Shown here: one piece after another, positions 1 to 9,898 of the stretch | Position numbering within the stretch: position 1 is the stretch's first letter | Layout: every line of letters begins with the position of its first letter | Assembly (NCBI RefSeq): GCF_007741515.1 | Contig: NZ_CP036263.1 | Span: 2,481,501-2,545,500 of the forward strand | Origin: Adhaeretor mobilis | GTDB lineage: Bacteria > Planctomycetota > Planctomycetia > Pirellulales > Lacipirellulaceae | Direction of reading: 5' to 3' | DNA length: 64,000 bases | Notes under the pieces: generated by a model | Databases searched by the model: none | What the model saw: the letters and a program-made list of their open reading frames with translations, nothing else | What the model was told of the DNA's origin: nothing | Made by a program: the position numbers and the translations under genes

Positions 1-495
1 GGGCGCAATGCGCGCCCACTCATCGCCACTTTTGATGGGGCCAAGCAGGCCGATGCGTTCTCCCCGTTTCAGCATAATTTGCACCGCTTGTTTTTGTGGC
101 GAGAGTTGACTCCCCACACGTGCAACGGCGTCGTCGGAGATCACTTCTGCTGTGTTCTGATCAATGACACGCAGGCTTCGCGTAGCGACTAGGCTGTACG
201 CGCCGTGTGGTGGACGGACAGCGCACCAACCGCCCTGGTCGTGGCGAAACACTTCGACTGCGGCGCCCGATTTCAAAGCGCCCGTTGGGTAATGCCGTTC
301 GCTGGGACCGCTACGGACATACGCATTGTCCTGGTTGACAAAAGCCACGTAGGGGAACGCTTGCCCAGGTACGTTTTCCAGACCTTGAGCCGGTGCAGCA
401 GTAGCTGCGAATGGATAGACTACTGCAAACGCGCAGGATCCTATGAGGAGCCTTGTAAGTGCAAAGTGAATGTGAATTGAACAACGTCTATCCAT
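1..495 (-). CDS. Exported SH3-like domain protein (partial, 3' end missing)
   Basis: The minus strand is open from an ATG at 495 to the left edge, giving 165 residues without a stop. The N-terminus has a basic stretch followed by a hydrophobic run ending near AATAAPAQG, which looks like a signal peptide, so the product is probably exported. Two SH3b-like stretches follow: one around FVNQDNAYVRSGPSERHYP with the typical VRSGPS core and a GGWCAVRPP strand, and a second around QIMLKRGERIGLLGP. Bacterial SH3 domains of this kind bind peptidoglycan or other wall polymers. The stop lies outside the window, so the remaining domains are unknown. The gene is divergent from the kinase starting at 697. 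Confidence 0.75.
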   Translation of the reverse strand, partial: MDRRCSIHIHFALTRLLIGSCAFAVVYPFAATAAPAQGLENVPGQAFPYVAFVNQDNAYVRSGPSERHYPTGALKSGAAVEVFRHDQGGWCAVRPPHGAYSLVATRSLRVIDQNTAEVISDDAVARVGSQLSPQKQAVQIMLKRGERIGLLGPIKSGDEWARIAP

Positions 496-696
496 GACGG
501 TGCCTCGTACCGGTGGGTTCTTCAAACAGAGAATCACGCGGACTTGTACGAAAAGCAGCCCAGGCTAGCAAGGCAATCCGAGGTTGCTAGCTGTTGAAAG
601 CGTCGGTTGTTAGACTAGAGGAAACAGCTCCCCGTCGACCTGCTGCTTGCCACCTTACCTAACACCCCTATCTAGCCGTTCTCTTCGAGGCCTTCT

Positions 697-2574
697 ATGG
701 AGATCCAACAGCTGGGCCCCTACAAACTGATCAAACGTATCGGCAAAGGAGGTATGGGCTCGGTTTATGAAGCCATCGAGACGGAATTTACTGAAGGGGG
801 GCCTGGCGAGCGTGTGGCCGTAAAGGTGTTGAGCCCTCAACTGGCCATGGCCGAAGGGTTTCGTGAGCGATTCGAAGCTGAAATTGAATCGTTGAAAATC
901 CTCCAGCACCCAGGCATTGTGCGCTTGCTAGGATATGGAGAAGACGGTGGCACGATTTTCTACTCGATGGAATTGGTCGATGGACCTAGTCTTGAACAAG
1001 AGCTAGCCGCCGGTCGTCGATTCGATTGGAAGGAAACGCTCCAGATCGGAATCCAGGTTTGTCGCGCACTGAAGCACGCTCATGATCATGGCGTAGTGCA
1101 TCGCGACATCAAACCTGCCAACCTGCTGCTGGCCGAGGGCGATCAGGTGAAGATTGCCGACTTCGGTATCGCCCGGTTGTTCGGCTCGACACAACTCACC
1201 ACGGCCGGAGGGGTCCTCGGCACGGCAGATTACATGTCGCCCGAGCAAGCTGAGGGGAGCCCAGTGACCGAGAAGTGCGATCAGTACAGCTTGGGCTCGG
1301 TCATGTACGCCTTGCTATCGGGCCGACCACCCTTCCGTGCGAAGAGCATGCCCGAAATGCTGCAAATGCAGCGCTATGCAGAGGCAGAACCGGTCACTCG
1401 TTACGCACCGCGAACACCCGCGCATCTAGAAAAACTAATCAATCAACTGCTCAGCAAAGAGCCCGATGAGCGATTCCCGAATATCATGGTGCTCGCTCGG
1501 CACATGGAAGCGATGCTCAAAGCACTTTCCAGGCCAAAGAAGGAAGAGGCTGCACCAGAGGCAAAGCAGGAGAGAACTCCCTTAAAAGGCAACACTCCAG
1601 CAGGTGGCACCGCTGCGAGCCAGACGGATGTGACGATCGCTCACGAGAGCGGAATCCTTGCTACCGACGATTCTATCGATTTGCTTATCCCGGAAGAGGT
1701 CTACAATGCCGCGACGATGGCCGACTCCGGCGAACTCGAGCTAGCCGACCCGCCACCCGGAGTGCCCACAACCGCAGGCGTTACCTCGGCGACTCAGCAG
1801 GTAGGGACGAGTCCGGCTAAAGTACAGGAACCAACCAAGCGTTTTACGACTGTAGACGAAGAACAGCGTCTCCGTAAACGAGAGCAGGGGAGTGATCGAT
1901 TAGCAGTGGGTGCTCAAGTCGTAGGCTTGCTCGCCGCCCTTGCTGCTGTGGTGGGCACCGGTTGGTGGATGCTTAAGCCACCCACAGCCGATGAGTTGTT
2001 TGCGACGATTGAGTCGACATTCCACCAGAATGGAACCCGTGGAATTCGAGACCTGGCAGACGAGTTGGAGCAGTTTGGAGAGAGATTCCCCAATGACCCA
2101 CGCCAGGGGGAGCTGAAAGATCTTCGTTCGGAGCTAGAACTCCAAAGGCTGGGACAGAAACTTCGTGCGCAATCAAGATTTGCCAAGATTGGCTCGCTGC
2201 ATCCCATTCAGCAACTTTACAGCGAAGCAATCTCGCTGGAGGAGCAAAATCCGGCCGAAGCGGCTGCTGTCTTGGAAGATTTACTGAGTTTGTACCCCCG
2301 GCCAACTGAGACACTCGACGAGGAACAGGTTCGCTGGCTTGAGCTAGCGGAACGGCAATTCATGAAGATGCAGGCAGCTACCGATGAGATAGCGGGTAGT
2401 CAGCTCCCAGAATTGAAGGCTCGATTAGCTGAAGCCGACAAGCTAAGCGAGATCGCACCAGAAGCAGCGAGAGAAATCTATGCGGCGCTGGTCGGACTCT
2501 ACCAGGATAAGCTTTGGGCGAAGGCCATTGTCGAAACCGCGAAGCAGCGATTGCGGAAACTGGCCAACGAATAG
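697..2574 (+). CDS. Transmembrane Ser/Thr protein kinase (Hanks type)
   Basis: A 625-residue protein. Residues about 8-275 are a complete Hanks-type kinase domain: glycine loop GKGGMGSVYEA, VAIK-type lysine in VAVKVL, catalytic loop HRDIKPANLL, DFG in ADFGIAR, and activation segment GTADYMSPEQ. A Pro/Ala-rich linker leads to one membrane segment near residues 404-426 (GAQVVGLLAALAAVVGTGWW). About 195 further residues, rich in Glu, Leu and Ala and probably helical, follow. This gives a cytoplasmic kinase tethered to the membrane with an extracytoplasmic C-terminal part, a layout common in planctomycetes. It stands alone, 116 bp ahead of hemL, and its substrate cannot be inferred. Confidence 0.92.
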   Translation: MEIQQLGPYKLIKRIGKGGMGSVYEAIETEFTEGGPGERVAVKVLSPQLAMAEGFRERFEAEIESLKILQHPGIVRLLGYGEDGGTIFYSMELVDGPSLEQELAAGRRFDWKETLQIGIQVCRALKHAHDHGVVHRDIKPANLLLAEGDQVKIADFGIARLFGSTQLTTAGGVLGTADYMSPEQAEGSPVTEKCDQYSLGSVMYALLSGRPPFRAKSMPEMLQMQRYAEAEPVTRYAPRTPAHLEKLINQLLSKEPDERFPNIMVLARHMEAMLKALSRPKKEEAAPEAKQERTPLKGNTPAGGTAASQTDVTIAHESGILATDDSIDLLIPEEVYNAATMADSGELELADPPPGVPTTAGVTSATQQVGTSPAKVQEPTKRFTTVDEEQRLRKREQGSDRLAVGAQVVGLLAALAAVVGTGWWMLKPPTADELFATIESTFHQNGTRGIRDLADELEQFGERFPNDPRQGELKDLRSELELQRLGQKLRAQSRFAKIGSLHPIQQLYSEAISLEEQNPAEAAAVLEDLLSLYPRPTETLDEEQVRWLELAERQFMKMQAATDEIAGSQLPELKARLAEADKLSEIAPEAAREIYAALVGLYQDKLWAKAIVETAKQRLRKLANE

Positions 2575-2690
2575 GTTAGTTTTTGCGTTATTACTAGCCA
2601 TGGATTGTACGGATCGGAGTTCAGAAAACGATCAAATCAATCCGTGGCTGACTTTGTTTTTCAACTTGTGAAAGAAAGCTACTTAAGTTC

Positions 2691-3992
2691 ATGAATTCCC
2701 CCCTCATTACAAATCACAAGAACAGCAAAGCACAATTTGAACGCGCTCAACATCTCATGCCGGGTGGCGTGAATAGCCCGGCGCGTGCTTTTGGCGCGGT
2801 GGGTGGCACGCCTCTGTTCATCGAGCGGGGCAACGGGTCGTCCATCTACGATGTGGATGGCAATTGCTATCTCGATTACATCGGCTCCTGGGGGCCGATG
2901 ATTCTTGGGCACCGTCATCCGGAGGTGATCGCCGCGCTTGAGCAATCTTTGGCGACGGGGACGAGTTTTGGAGCTCCTACCGAAGCGGAGAGCCTCATCG
3001 CGGAGCAGATCATCGATGCTGTGGCATCCATCGAGAAAGTACGCCTGGTCAATTCCGGCACGGAAGCCACGATGAGCGCTGTTCGACTTGCCCGCGGATT
3101 CACGGGGCGTGATCTCATCGTCAAGTTTGCAGGAAACTACCACGGACATGTCGACAGCTTGCTCGTTTCAGCGGGTAGCTCGGCTGCGACCCTGGGCGTG
3201 CCTAATTCGCCGGGCATCACCGCGGGTGCTTCCAAGGATACGCTCGTCCGAGAATACAACGACGTTGCGGGCCTTGAGCAAGCATTTGCTGAGCACGGCC
3301 CGCAGATCGCTGGTGTCATTCTCGAACCGGTGGTCGGCAACATGGGTGTCGTCACTCCAACGGATGCGTTTTGCAAAGCACTGAATAGCCTTACGAAACA
3401 GCACGGTGCGCTACTGATTTGCGATGAAGTCATGACCGGCTTTCGCGTTGCGTTTGGTGGAGCTCAATCGCTGTTTGGCTTGCAGCCCGATCTTACTACT
3501 CTGGGGAAAATCGTAGGTGGTGGCCTTCCCGTTGGTGCTTACGGCGGTCGCGAGGAGGTGATGAACTATGTGTTGCCGGCTGGCGAAGTGTTTCAGGCCG
3601 GCACGCTCAGCGGCAATCCGCTGGCTACGGCTGCCGGTAGCGCGACCCTGCGATTACTCAAAGAGCAGCCGCCTTATGAGCAGCTCGAACAATCTGGGGC
3701 AAAGCTCGAGGCCGGCCTGCATGAAGCTGCCAACAAGCACGACATTCCGCACACCATTGCCCGGGTGGGCAGCATGATGACCTTGTTCTTCAACGATCTA
3801 GACGTGGGCGATTGGTCAGCCGCCAGCCAAAGCAATACGGAGCGCTACGCCAAATACTTCTGGGGCATGATCGAGCGAGGCGTGTACCTGCCTTGCAGTC
3901 AGTACGAAGCACTATTCATTTCGACTGCGCATAGTGATGACGACTTGCAGCACACGATTGATGCTGCTGAAGAAGTATTCGCGATTCTGTAG
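2691..3992 (+). CDS. hemL: Glutamate-1-semialdehyde 2,1-aminomutase
   Basis: A 433-residue PLP enzyme of class-III aminotransferase fold. It converts glutamate-1-semialdehyde to 5-aminolevulinate, the committed precursor of haem in the C5 pathway, in the cytosol. The N-terminal block LMPGGVNSPARAF is diagnostic of HemL. LICDEVMTGFR carries the Asp that contacts the PLP ring nitrogen, and TTLGKIVGGGLPVGAYGG contains the Schiff-base lysine. Length matches the family. The ATG at 2691 is in the expected place. It faces tsaB across an intergenic inverted repeat. Haem supply fits the many cytochromes encoded further along, though the genes are not linked. Confidence 0.97.
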   Translation: MNSPLITNHKNSKAQFERAQHLMPGGVNSPARAFGAVGGTPLFIERGNGSSIYDVDGNCYLDYIGSWGPMILGHRHPEVIAALEQSLATGTSFGAPTEAESLIAEQIIDAVASIEKVRLVNSGTEATMSAVRLARGFTGRDLIVKFAGNYHGHVDSLLVSAGSSAATLGVPNSPGITAGASKDTLVREYNDVAGLEQAFAEHGPQIAGVILEPVVGNMGVVTPTDAFCKALNSLTKQHGALLICDEVMTGFRVAFGGAQSLFGLQPDLTTLGKIVGGGLPVGAYGGREEVMNYVLPAGEVFQAGTLSGNPLATAAGSATLRLLKEQPPYEQLEQSGAKLEAGLHEAANKHDIPHTIARVGSMMTLFFNDLDVGDWSAASQSNTERYAKYFWGMIERGVYLPCSQYEALFISTAHSDDDLQHTIDAAEEVFAIL

Positions 3993-4052
3993 TTCAATTT
4001 CTGTAGAGCAGCAGCTCTGTGAGAAGGATTTGCTAGGCTCCGCCATTCGCTA

Positions 4053-4150
4053 TACAAGCACGACGCGCTAGCGAGTGGATCGAAACGTTACTCTCGCGGA
4101 ACCGGTATCTCGTTGGCAGGTTATCCACTCGCTTGCGCCTCGTGCTTGTA
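4053..4150. repeat. 28-bp inverted repeat (REP-like hairpin)
   Basis: Arm 4053-4080 begins TACAAGCACGACGCGC and arm 4123-4150 is its reverse complement with two mismatches over 28 bp; the loop is 42 bp. It sits between the converging hemL and tsaB genes. It could act as a bidirectional terminator, or be a copy of a dispersed repetitive extragenic palindrome. I recall similar 'CAAGC-CGA-GCGC-AGCGAGTG' repeats from planctomycete genomes, but no second copy was noticed in this window. Confidence 0.7.
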
Positions 4151-4188
4151 TTTGTTGCCTTCTGTTCAACCTTTTTTGCGCAAACATG

Positions 4189-4875
4189 TCAGCTATCGGC
4201 TTTTTCTTCCGCAGCGCTGCGCCTGCCGTAGCTCGGAACTAGCTGAAGTGGATCGACTGTGCGTTGTTCCAGAAATAACTCATAGCCAAGCATGCCCACT
4301 GCGGCAGCTTGCGGAGTATTCTGAGCAGATTCGCAGGTAGTGACGCCCTCTGGTAGCCTGCCCTGCAATTTCTCGATGGGCTGGCCACAGACCCAATCGT
4401 CGGGAACAAGTCTCTCTAGGAATGCGTCGGTGGTAAGCAAATCTGCCGTGGCTTCGGCCTGGCCTGCTAGGGAGTCACGCGATTGGAAATGTGCCGTGAA
4501 GAGTTCCCTCCGCTGGGCATCCAGGACGCACCATAATCGCTGGTAAGGCTCTTCGACTCCAGCTGCTAAGGCGGCCAGCGTGTTTACGCTCACCAGCGGT
4601 GTCCTCAGAGCGTAGGCCAGTGTCTTGGCAGCCGTTACGCCGACCCGGAGTCCGGTGAACGAGCCGGGGCCGGTTGCTACGCAGATGAGTCCCAACTCTG
4701 CTGGAATCCAGTCTTGCTCCGCTAAAACGTGCTTAATTGCGGGAATGAGCGACTGCGCTGATCGGATCTCTTCAGGTAGCCGTATTTCGGCGCTCAGCAC
4801 CGCACGCTCATCATCACCTTCGAGGAGTGCGACCGAGCCGGTCTTTCCGCTTGTTTCGAGTGCAAGAAGCTTCAT
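4189..4875 (-). CDS. tsaB: tRNA threonylcarbamoyladenosine biosynthesis protein TsaB
   Basis: TsaB is the inactive Kae1/TsaD paralogue that partners TsaD and TsaE in making t6A37 of ANN-decoding tRNAs. The N-terminus MKLLALETSGKTGSVALL has the ASKHA phosphate-1 motif, and GPGSFTGLRVGVTAAKTLA is the signature TsaB block. I chose the ATG at 4875 because it puts MKLLALETS at the start, as in the family; an in-frame start at 4914 would add 13 unsupported residues. The protein is 228 residues, normal for TsaB. It is convergent with hemL. Confidence 0.92.
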   Translation of the reverse strand: MKLLALETSGKTGSVALLEGDDERAVLSAEIRLPEEIRSAQSLIPAIKHVLAEQDWIPAELGLICVATGPGSFTGLRVGVTAAKTLAYALRTPLVSVNTLAALAAGVEEPYQRLWCVLDAQRRELFTAHFQSRDSLAGQAEATADLLTTDAFLERLVPDDWVCGQPIEKLQGRLPEGVTTCESAQNTPQAAAVGMLGYELFLEQRTVDPLQLVPSYGRRSAAEEKADS

Positions 4876-5142
4876 GGCCAGCGGAGTGATCTCGGGGGTA
4901 GTTGCTTGAATCACGAGGGGGTGTAACCCATTCTCAATGAGTAGCGAGCAGCCGCCAACCGGTAGGGCGTGCTTGACCCCCTATTCTCAGGCATTTAGAC
5001 TGGTGTGTCAGCGTAGTTTCCGCAGATCAAGCTCTGTCAAATCAATCTCCCCAGCTAGCCAGTGCCCCGAAGTAGTCTAGTGTCCTGCATGAGCATGGCG
5101 TAGCTACGGGCCAAGCAAGTTCGAACTCAGGTAACCAACACC

Positions 5143-5895
5143 GTGAAGCGGGCAATTATTAGTGATATTCACGGTAACCTTGAAGCGGCTCAGGCCGTGT
5201 TGGCACATATCAAGGAGCAGAAGGTCGACGAAATTTTCTGCCTGGGCGATACCATTGGCTACGGACCCAACCCGTGCGAATGTCTCGACTTAGTGATTGA
5301 AAATTGCAAGGTGGGGCTGCTGGGCAATCACGACCAGGGAGCTATGTTCGACCCTGAAGGCTTCAATAGTGGTGCCGAGCGAGCAATCTTTTGGACCCGC
5401 GATCAGTTGGAGAAATCCACCGGCGACCGCGCTGGCATCGACCGTCGCTGGGATTTCCTCGGCACCTTACCACGCATTCATCGCGACGATCCCTGGCTGT
5501 ACGTTCACGGATCGCCTCGCAACCCTGTGAATGAGTACGTTTTCCCGGAAGATATCTACAATCAGAAGAAAATGGAGAAGCTGTTCGCACTGGTGACGAA
5601 AGCCTGTTTTCAGGGTCATACGCATGTGCCTGGAGTTTTCCTGGAAAGCATGGAGTTTGTGTCCCCCGATCAAACCGACCATGTCTACAACATTGGTGAT
5701 GAAAAATTCATGGTGAATGTGGGCTCAGTCGGGCAACCACGCGATGGCGACCCGCGTTCCTGCTATATCGTTCAAGAAGATGACAAGATTTCCTTCCACC
5801 GCGTCGAATACGACATTGAGAAGACGTCGGAGAAGATTTATCAAACGCCCGATCTTGATAATTTCCTGGGCGACCGCATCAAGGAGGGGCGCTAG
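5143..5895 (+). CDS. Calcineurin-like metallophosphoesterase
   Basis: A 250-residue cytosolic protein with the full two-metal phosphoesterase signature: D-x-H in ISDIHGN, GD in [16 protein letters not shown] in LLGNHDQGA, a later His in YVHGSPRNP, and GHTH in FQGHTHVPG. The GYGPNPCEC block is typical of the YfcE/ApaH-like group often annotated as a predicted phosphodiesterase. The substrate is not deducible. The start is GTG at 5143, which directly precedes [11 protein letters not shown] as in relatives. It lies upstream of yidC but 160 bp away, so the two are probably separate units. Confidence 0.88.
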   Translation: MKRAIISDIHGNLEAAQAVLAHIKEQKVDEIFCLGDTIGYGPNPCECLDLVIENCKVGLLGNHDQGAMFDPEGFNSGAERAIFWTRDQLEKSTGDRAGIDRRWDFLGTLPRIHRDDPWLYVHGSPRNPVNEYVFPEDIYNQKKMEKLFALVTKACFQGHTHVPGVFLESMEFVSPDQTDHVYNIGDEKFMVNVGSVGQPRDGDPRSCYIVQEDDKISFHRVEYDIEKTSEKIYQTPDLDNFLGDRIKEGR

Positions 5896-6055
5896 CAGCG
5901 GTTGTCGGAATAAGCCGACCTCTACTGTTGCGCACGCGATGCGTTCTCTCTCGCTCTCTAGTTTCTCTAGCTCTTACGGGCCTAGCGAAGACTAACGAGC
6001 GAACCGCAAATCACCCCGATTTGCGACCGCTACCTAACTATAAGGACCACATGAC

Positions 6056-8452
6056 GTGGATCGTCGATTTATTCTCTGGTTGGCCATTTCGTTCTTGCTG
6101 ATATTATTGTTTGCAAAGCGACCAGAGCCACCGAAGGAAGAACCCAAAGACAAACAGGCTGCCAATCAGCTTGCCGAAGGCGAACAGCCGCAGGCAGATC
6201 CGGCCGGTGCCGAAGGGCTCGCGGGGCAGACTGATGAACCGCCTGCTGGACAAGACGACCGGGAAGGGCCGGAGGATGAGCCAGCGGAGCAAGAACAGCA
6301 GGTAGTTCCCCAAAAGCTCACGCTCGGCACGGTCGATCCTGATTCCAACTATCGCATGTTGGTCACTTTAACCAACGAAGGTGCAGGCGTTGAGCGCATC
6401 GAGCTGGCGAGCCCACGATACTTAGATCTCACTGATCGGGGTGGTTACCTGGGGCACTTGGCTCTCAGATCTGCGAAAGAAGGCGGGTTCGAAGTTCAAG
6501 TAGTCGGTGCAGGCACGCCCGCTCAGCAGGCGGGTATCGAAGTAGGCGATCGCCTGTTGGCCGCTGGCACAAAAGAGTTGAAGCCCATCGAATCGATGGA
6601 AGCGTTTCGGAAGTTGTTAGCGAAGACCAAGCCGGGCAAAGAACTGAAACTACAGGTTGCTCGCAGCGGCAACCAACGAGAGCTTGTCGCGAAACTTAAG
6701 CGCCGGCCGCTGGAAGTGACCCGACCAGAAGTGGAGAACGTGCGCCTGTGGGCAGAGAAGCTGCCAGCCGGTTTGCGTTCGCCTCCGTCCTTTCAAGTCA
6801 CCTTAGAGCAAATCGATTCTCAAACGCTTTCCGGGAAGAATCGACAGCGTCTCGAAGACGAGTTACCACTGCTCCAAGAGTTCGACGGTTTGGAGCTGCG
6901 CAAAACTCCCTGGGAAGTCGCCGAGCAAACTGCCGATTCGGTTACTTTTCGCAAACACTCCGTGAAGTACGGTCTCACCTTTGTGAAACGTTACCAATTG
7001 GAAGAGATTCCCGAAGGGATGAAACCTTCGGCTGACTACCCTGCCTACAATCTGACGCTCGAACTCTCCATTGAAAACACGGGCGACGCGGACCGCGAGC
7101 TTGCCTATCGACTGGACGGGCCCAACGGCTTGCCGATCGAAGGTTGGTGGTATGCTTACAAGATCGGCCACGATTGGGGAGCAGTCGGTCTGCGAGACGT
7201 GATGTCGCGGACTTTCGATGCGGAAGTCCAGCAGTTCGCACCCGCCACTATCGCCACTGGGGAAGTGGAAGCGTTAGAGGGGAGCCCACTGGCGTTTATC
7301 GGCGTCGATGCCCAGTATTTTTCAGTCATGATGATCCCACAGAAAGAGTCGGCCGACGAGTTGTGGATTGAGAGCACCGAGTTCGTTTCCCTCAGCCCCG
7401 AGCCCAAGAAACGCAGCAGCGAAGGCAAGTACGTGAACGCCACGTGCCGGTTGTTGAGCGTTCCCAAAACCTTGGAGGCGGGTGGAAAGCGAACCGACAA
7501 GTACACGCTGTTTGCAGGACCGAAGCGGCCCGAGTTGTTGGCGGAGTACCAATCCGTAGACAGCCCGCAGTACAGTCTAGGCGATCTGATCACCTACGGC
7601 TGGTTCAGCCGGATCGCCAAGGGCATGCTATGGATCCTGCATTTCTTCTACGACATCGTAGGCAACTACGGCATCTCGATCATTCTGTTGACGGTTCTGG
7701 TACGCAGCTGCATGTTTCCCATCAGCCGCAAGCAAGCACACAGCATGGCGAAGATGCAAGAGCTGAAGCCGGAGATGGATCGCATCAAGGAGAAGTACAA
7801 GTCCGACATGCAAAAGCAGTCGCAGATGACACAAGAGCTATACCGAAAGCACGGCGTGAACCCGTTGGCCGGTTGCCTACCGATGCTCATTCAATTGCCT
7901 GTGTTTGTAGGGCTGTATCGTGGGTTGGCAGTAGATGTTGAGCTCCGCCAAGCCTCGCTCTTTGGCGAAGGCGTTCGCTGGTGTTCCAATCTGGCAGCGC
8001 CCGACATGTTCTGGGATTGGTCCGCCTACATGCCTGAGTTCATCAACCGGGGTGAGGGTTTCTTTGGACTGGGTCCTTACCTGAATGTGCTGCCGCTAAT
8101 CACTATTTGCTTCTACATTCTTCAACAAAAGCTCTTTATGCCACCTCCGGCCAACGAACAGGCCGAGATGCAGCAGAAAATCATGAAGTACATGATGGTC
8201 TTCATGGGGCTATTGTTTTACAAAGTCCCTAGTGGCCTGTGTTTGTATTTCATCGCGTCGAGTGCTTGGGGCATTGCCGAGCGGCTTTTGTTGCCCAAGC
8301 CGACCCCTGCCGACAGCACGGTCGCACTAGCAAGTTCTGCGGACAAGCCATCGACAGCCAGTAGCGACCGAATTACCAAAGAGAAGAAACGTTCCAGCAA
8401 GAACGGTAAACCGGGTGGCAAGCGGGGCGGCAAATCGAAACGGAAGCGTTAA
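6056..8452 (+). CDS. yidC: Membrane protein insertase YidC with PDZ-like insert
   Basis: A 798-residue insertase of the YidC/Oxa1/Alb3 family, which inserts and folds inner-membrane proteins alone or with SecYEG. It has an N-terminal signal anchor (FILWLAISFLLILLFA), an acidic Gln/Pro-rich linker, and a periplasmic domain interrupted by a PDZ-like stretch at about residues 147-218 (PAQQAGIEVGDRLLA). The conserved 60-kDa insertase core at about 525-760 includes NYGISIILLTVLVRSCMFP and NPLAGCLPMLIQLPVFVGLYR. A basic C-terminal tail (KKRSSKNGKPGGKRGGKSKRKR-like) would bind ribosomes. The start is GTG at 6056, with AAGGACC upstream; the ATG at 6051 is in another frame. mnmE follows 21 bp later, the usual bacterial order. 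Confidence 0.95.
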   Translation: MDRRFILWLAISFLLILLFAKRPEPPKEEPKDKQAANQLAEGEQPQADPAGAEGLAGQTDEPPAGQDDREGPEDEPAEQEQQVVPQKLTLGTVDPDSNYRMLVTLTNEGAGVERIELASPRYLDLTDRGGYLGHLALRSAKEGGFEVQVVGAGTPAQQAGIEVGDRLLAAGTKELKPIESMEAFRKLLAKTKPGKELKLQVARSGNQRELVAKLKRRPLEVTRPEVENVRLWAEKLPAGLRSPPSFQVTLEQIDSQTLSGKNRQRLEDELPLLQEFDGLELRKTPWEVAEQTADSVTFRKHSVKYGLTFVKRYQLEEIPEGMKPSADYPAYNLTLELSIENTGDADRELAYRLDGPNGLPIEGWWYAYKIGHDWGAVGLRDVMSRTFDAEVQQFAPATIATGEVEALEGSPLAFIGVDAQYFSVMMIPQKESADELWIESTEFVSLSPEPKKRSSEGKYVNATCRLLSVPKTLEAGGKRTDKYTLFAGPKRPELLAEYQSVDSPQYSLGDLITYGWFSRIAKGMLWILHFFYDIVGNYGISIILLTVLVRSCMFPISRKQAHSMAKMQELKPEMDRIKEKYKSDMQKQSQMTQELYRKHGVNPLAGCLPMLIQLPVFVGLYRGLAVDVELRQASLFGEGVRWCSNLAAPDMFWDWSAYMPEFINRGEGFFGLGPYLNVLPLITICFYILQQKLFMPPPANEQAEMQQKIMKYMMVFMGLLFYKVPSGLCLYFIASSAWGIAERLLLPKPTPADSTVALASSADKPSTASSDRITKEKKRSSKNGKPGGKRGGKSKRKR

Positions 8453-8473
8453 CGGCACGCTGCTCGTGGCATC

Positions 8474-9898
8474 ATGACCTACGACATACAAGATGAAATC
8501 GTAGCCGTGGCCACTCCATCGTCCGGTCACGGTGCGCGGGCTATTGTGCGCGTTGGTGGTCCGAGAGCGGTTGAGTTGCTGGCCAATTGTTTCACCGCGA
8601 CTGGGGCAGTCGAGCTAGAATCGCTCAAGGCGTCGCAACGCATCCCGGGGCAACTGCGGCTCAGCTGTGACTCTTCTAAGCCACTGGCCGTTCCGTGCAA
8701 CGCATTTGTATGGCCCCACGATCGTAGTTACACCCGCCAGCCGCTGGTGGAATTGCATCTGCCCGGGGCAGCGCCTCTGTCGAACGCCGCCGTTGAAACA
8801 CTCTGTCGAGCTGGCGGAAGACTTGCTCAGGCGGGCGAATTCACTCTCCGTGCCTTTCTCGGCGGTCGCATCGACTTGACGCAAGCGGAGGCTGTCCTGG
8901 GGGTGATCGATGCGAGCGACCGGACATCACTGGATGCCGCGTTGGCCCAACTGGCGGGTGGTCTCTCAAAGCCGCTTGATCTGCTTCGGAATCAACTCTT
9001 GAACTTGCTGGCCGAACTAGAGGCGGGGCTCGACTTCGCCGACGAGGACATCGAGTTCATCAGTCGTGACGTGCTCGGCACTGCACTTCAAGAAGCGGAG
9101 GCAACCTTACTGGAATCGCTCCAACAGCTTACTACGCGAGACACTTCCAGTGAAACTCCACAAGTGGTACTCACTGGCCCACCCAATGCGGGCAAGAGCA
9201 GCCTTTTCAATTTACTAGTCGAGCGTTACTCGAGGGAAGCTGCCTCACCTGCGGCGCTAGTTTCGGAAGTCGCTGGTACAACGCGTGATTACTTATCAGC
9301 AGCGATCGAAATCGATGGCCACTCGCTAAGGCTGATTGACACCGCAGGACAAGAAACGCTGCGGGCTGTGCCAAGCGATATCGAGACGAAGGCGGACTTG
9401 GGTATCGCAGTCGCTTCGCAGGCGGCGGGCAGCACGCAAAAGCAAACGGCCGCGTTGCGAATCGAGTGCTCTCCCGCCGGCGAGCTGCGAGGCTCGGCCC
9501 CAAGACGTGAGGAGAAAACTTCAGTCATCTCGCTACTCACGAAAGCTGATCTTGCTGCCGATCCGACACAAGAACTCCTCACTTGCAGCAGTTTTACAGG
9601 CGCTGGGATAGAGCGGCTGGTACAAGCGATTCTCCAGAAGCTTGATGCGGGCGAGCCGACTGGGGAGGGAGTCGCTTCCACGGCACTTCGTTGCAGGGTA
9701 AGCCTTGAGCAGGCTCACGAAGCCATCATTTCTGCCCTCGATTTGTGCCATTCGGGCGGCGAGGGACAATTAGGTGGTGAAGAGCTAATATCCGCCGAAC
9801 TACGCACGGCCCTCGATCGCCTGGGCGAGGTCGTGGGAGCGGTCTACAACGACGATGTCCTGGACCGCGTCTTTAGCCAATTTTGCATTGGCAAATAG
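8474..9898 (+). CDS. mnmE: tRNA uridine-5-carboxymethylaminomethyl modification GTPase MnmE
   Basis: MnmE works with MnmG to install cmnm5 at the wobble uridine of several tRNAs. The 474-residue protein has the N-terminal folate-binding domain (DEIVAVATPSSGHGARAIVRVGG and the AGEFTLRAFLGGRIDLTQAEAV block). An inserted G domain carries GPPNAGKSSLF (P loop), GTTRDY (switch I), DTAGQ (G3) and TKAD in place of the usual NKxD. The C-terminal FCIGK carries the invariant cysteine. The switch-II helix region after DTAG is divergent from the E. coli enzyme, as I expect for this phylum. It is adjacent to yidC and probably co-transcribed. Confidence 0.94.
   Translation: MTYDIQDEIVAVATPSSGHGARAIVRVGGPRAVELLANCFTATGAVELESLKASQRIPGQLRLSCDSSKPLAVPCNAFVWPHDRSYTRQPLVELHLPGAAPLSNAAVETLCRAGGRLAQAGEFTLRAFLGGRIDLTQAEAVLGVIDASDRTSLDAALAQLAGGLSKPLDLLRNQLLNLLAELEAGLDFADEDIEFISRDVLGTALQEAEATLLESLQQLTTRDTSSETPQVVLTGPPNAGKSSLFNLLVERYSREAASPAALVSEVAGTTRDYLSAAIEIDGHSLRLIDTAGQETLRAVPSDIETKADLGIAVASQAAGSTQKQTAALRIECSPAGELRGSAPRREEKTSVISLLTKADLAADPTQELLTCSSFTGAGIERLVQAILQKLDAGEPTGEGVASTALRCRVSLEQAHEAIISALDLCHSGGEGQLGGEELISAELRTALDRLGEVVGAVYNDDVLDRVFSQFCIGK

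Noticed and set aside
205..480. 91-residue plus-strand frame
   Set aside because: It overlaps the SH3-like gene on the minus strand, which has a signal peptide and clear domain motifs; the plus frame has none.
4876..4914. Upstream start for tsaB at 4914
   Set aside because: It adds 13 residues absent from the family; the ATG at 4875 fits the conserved N-terminus.
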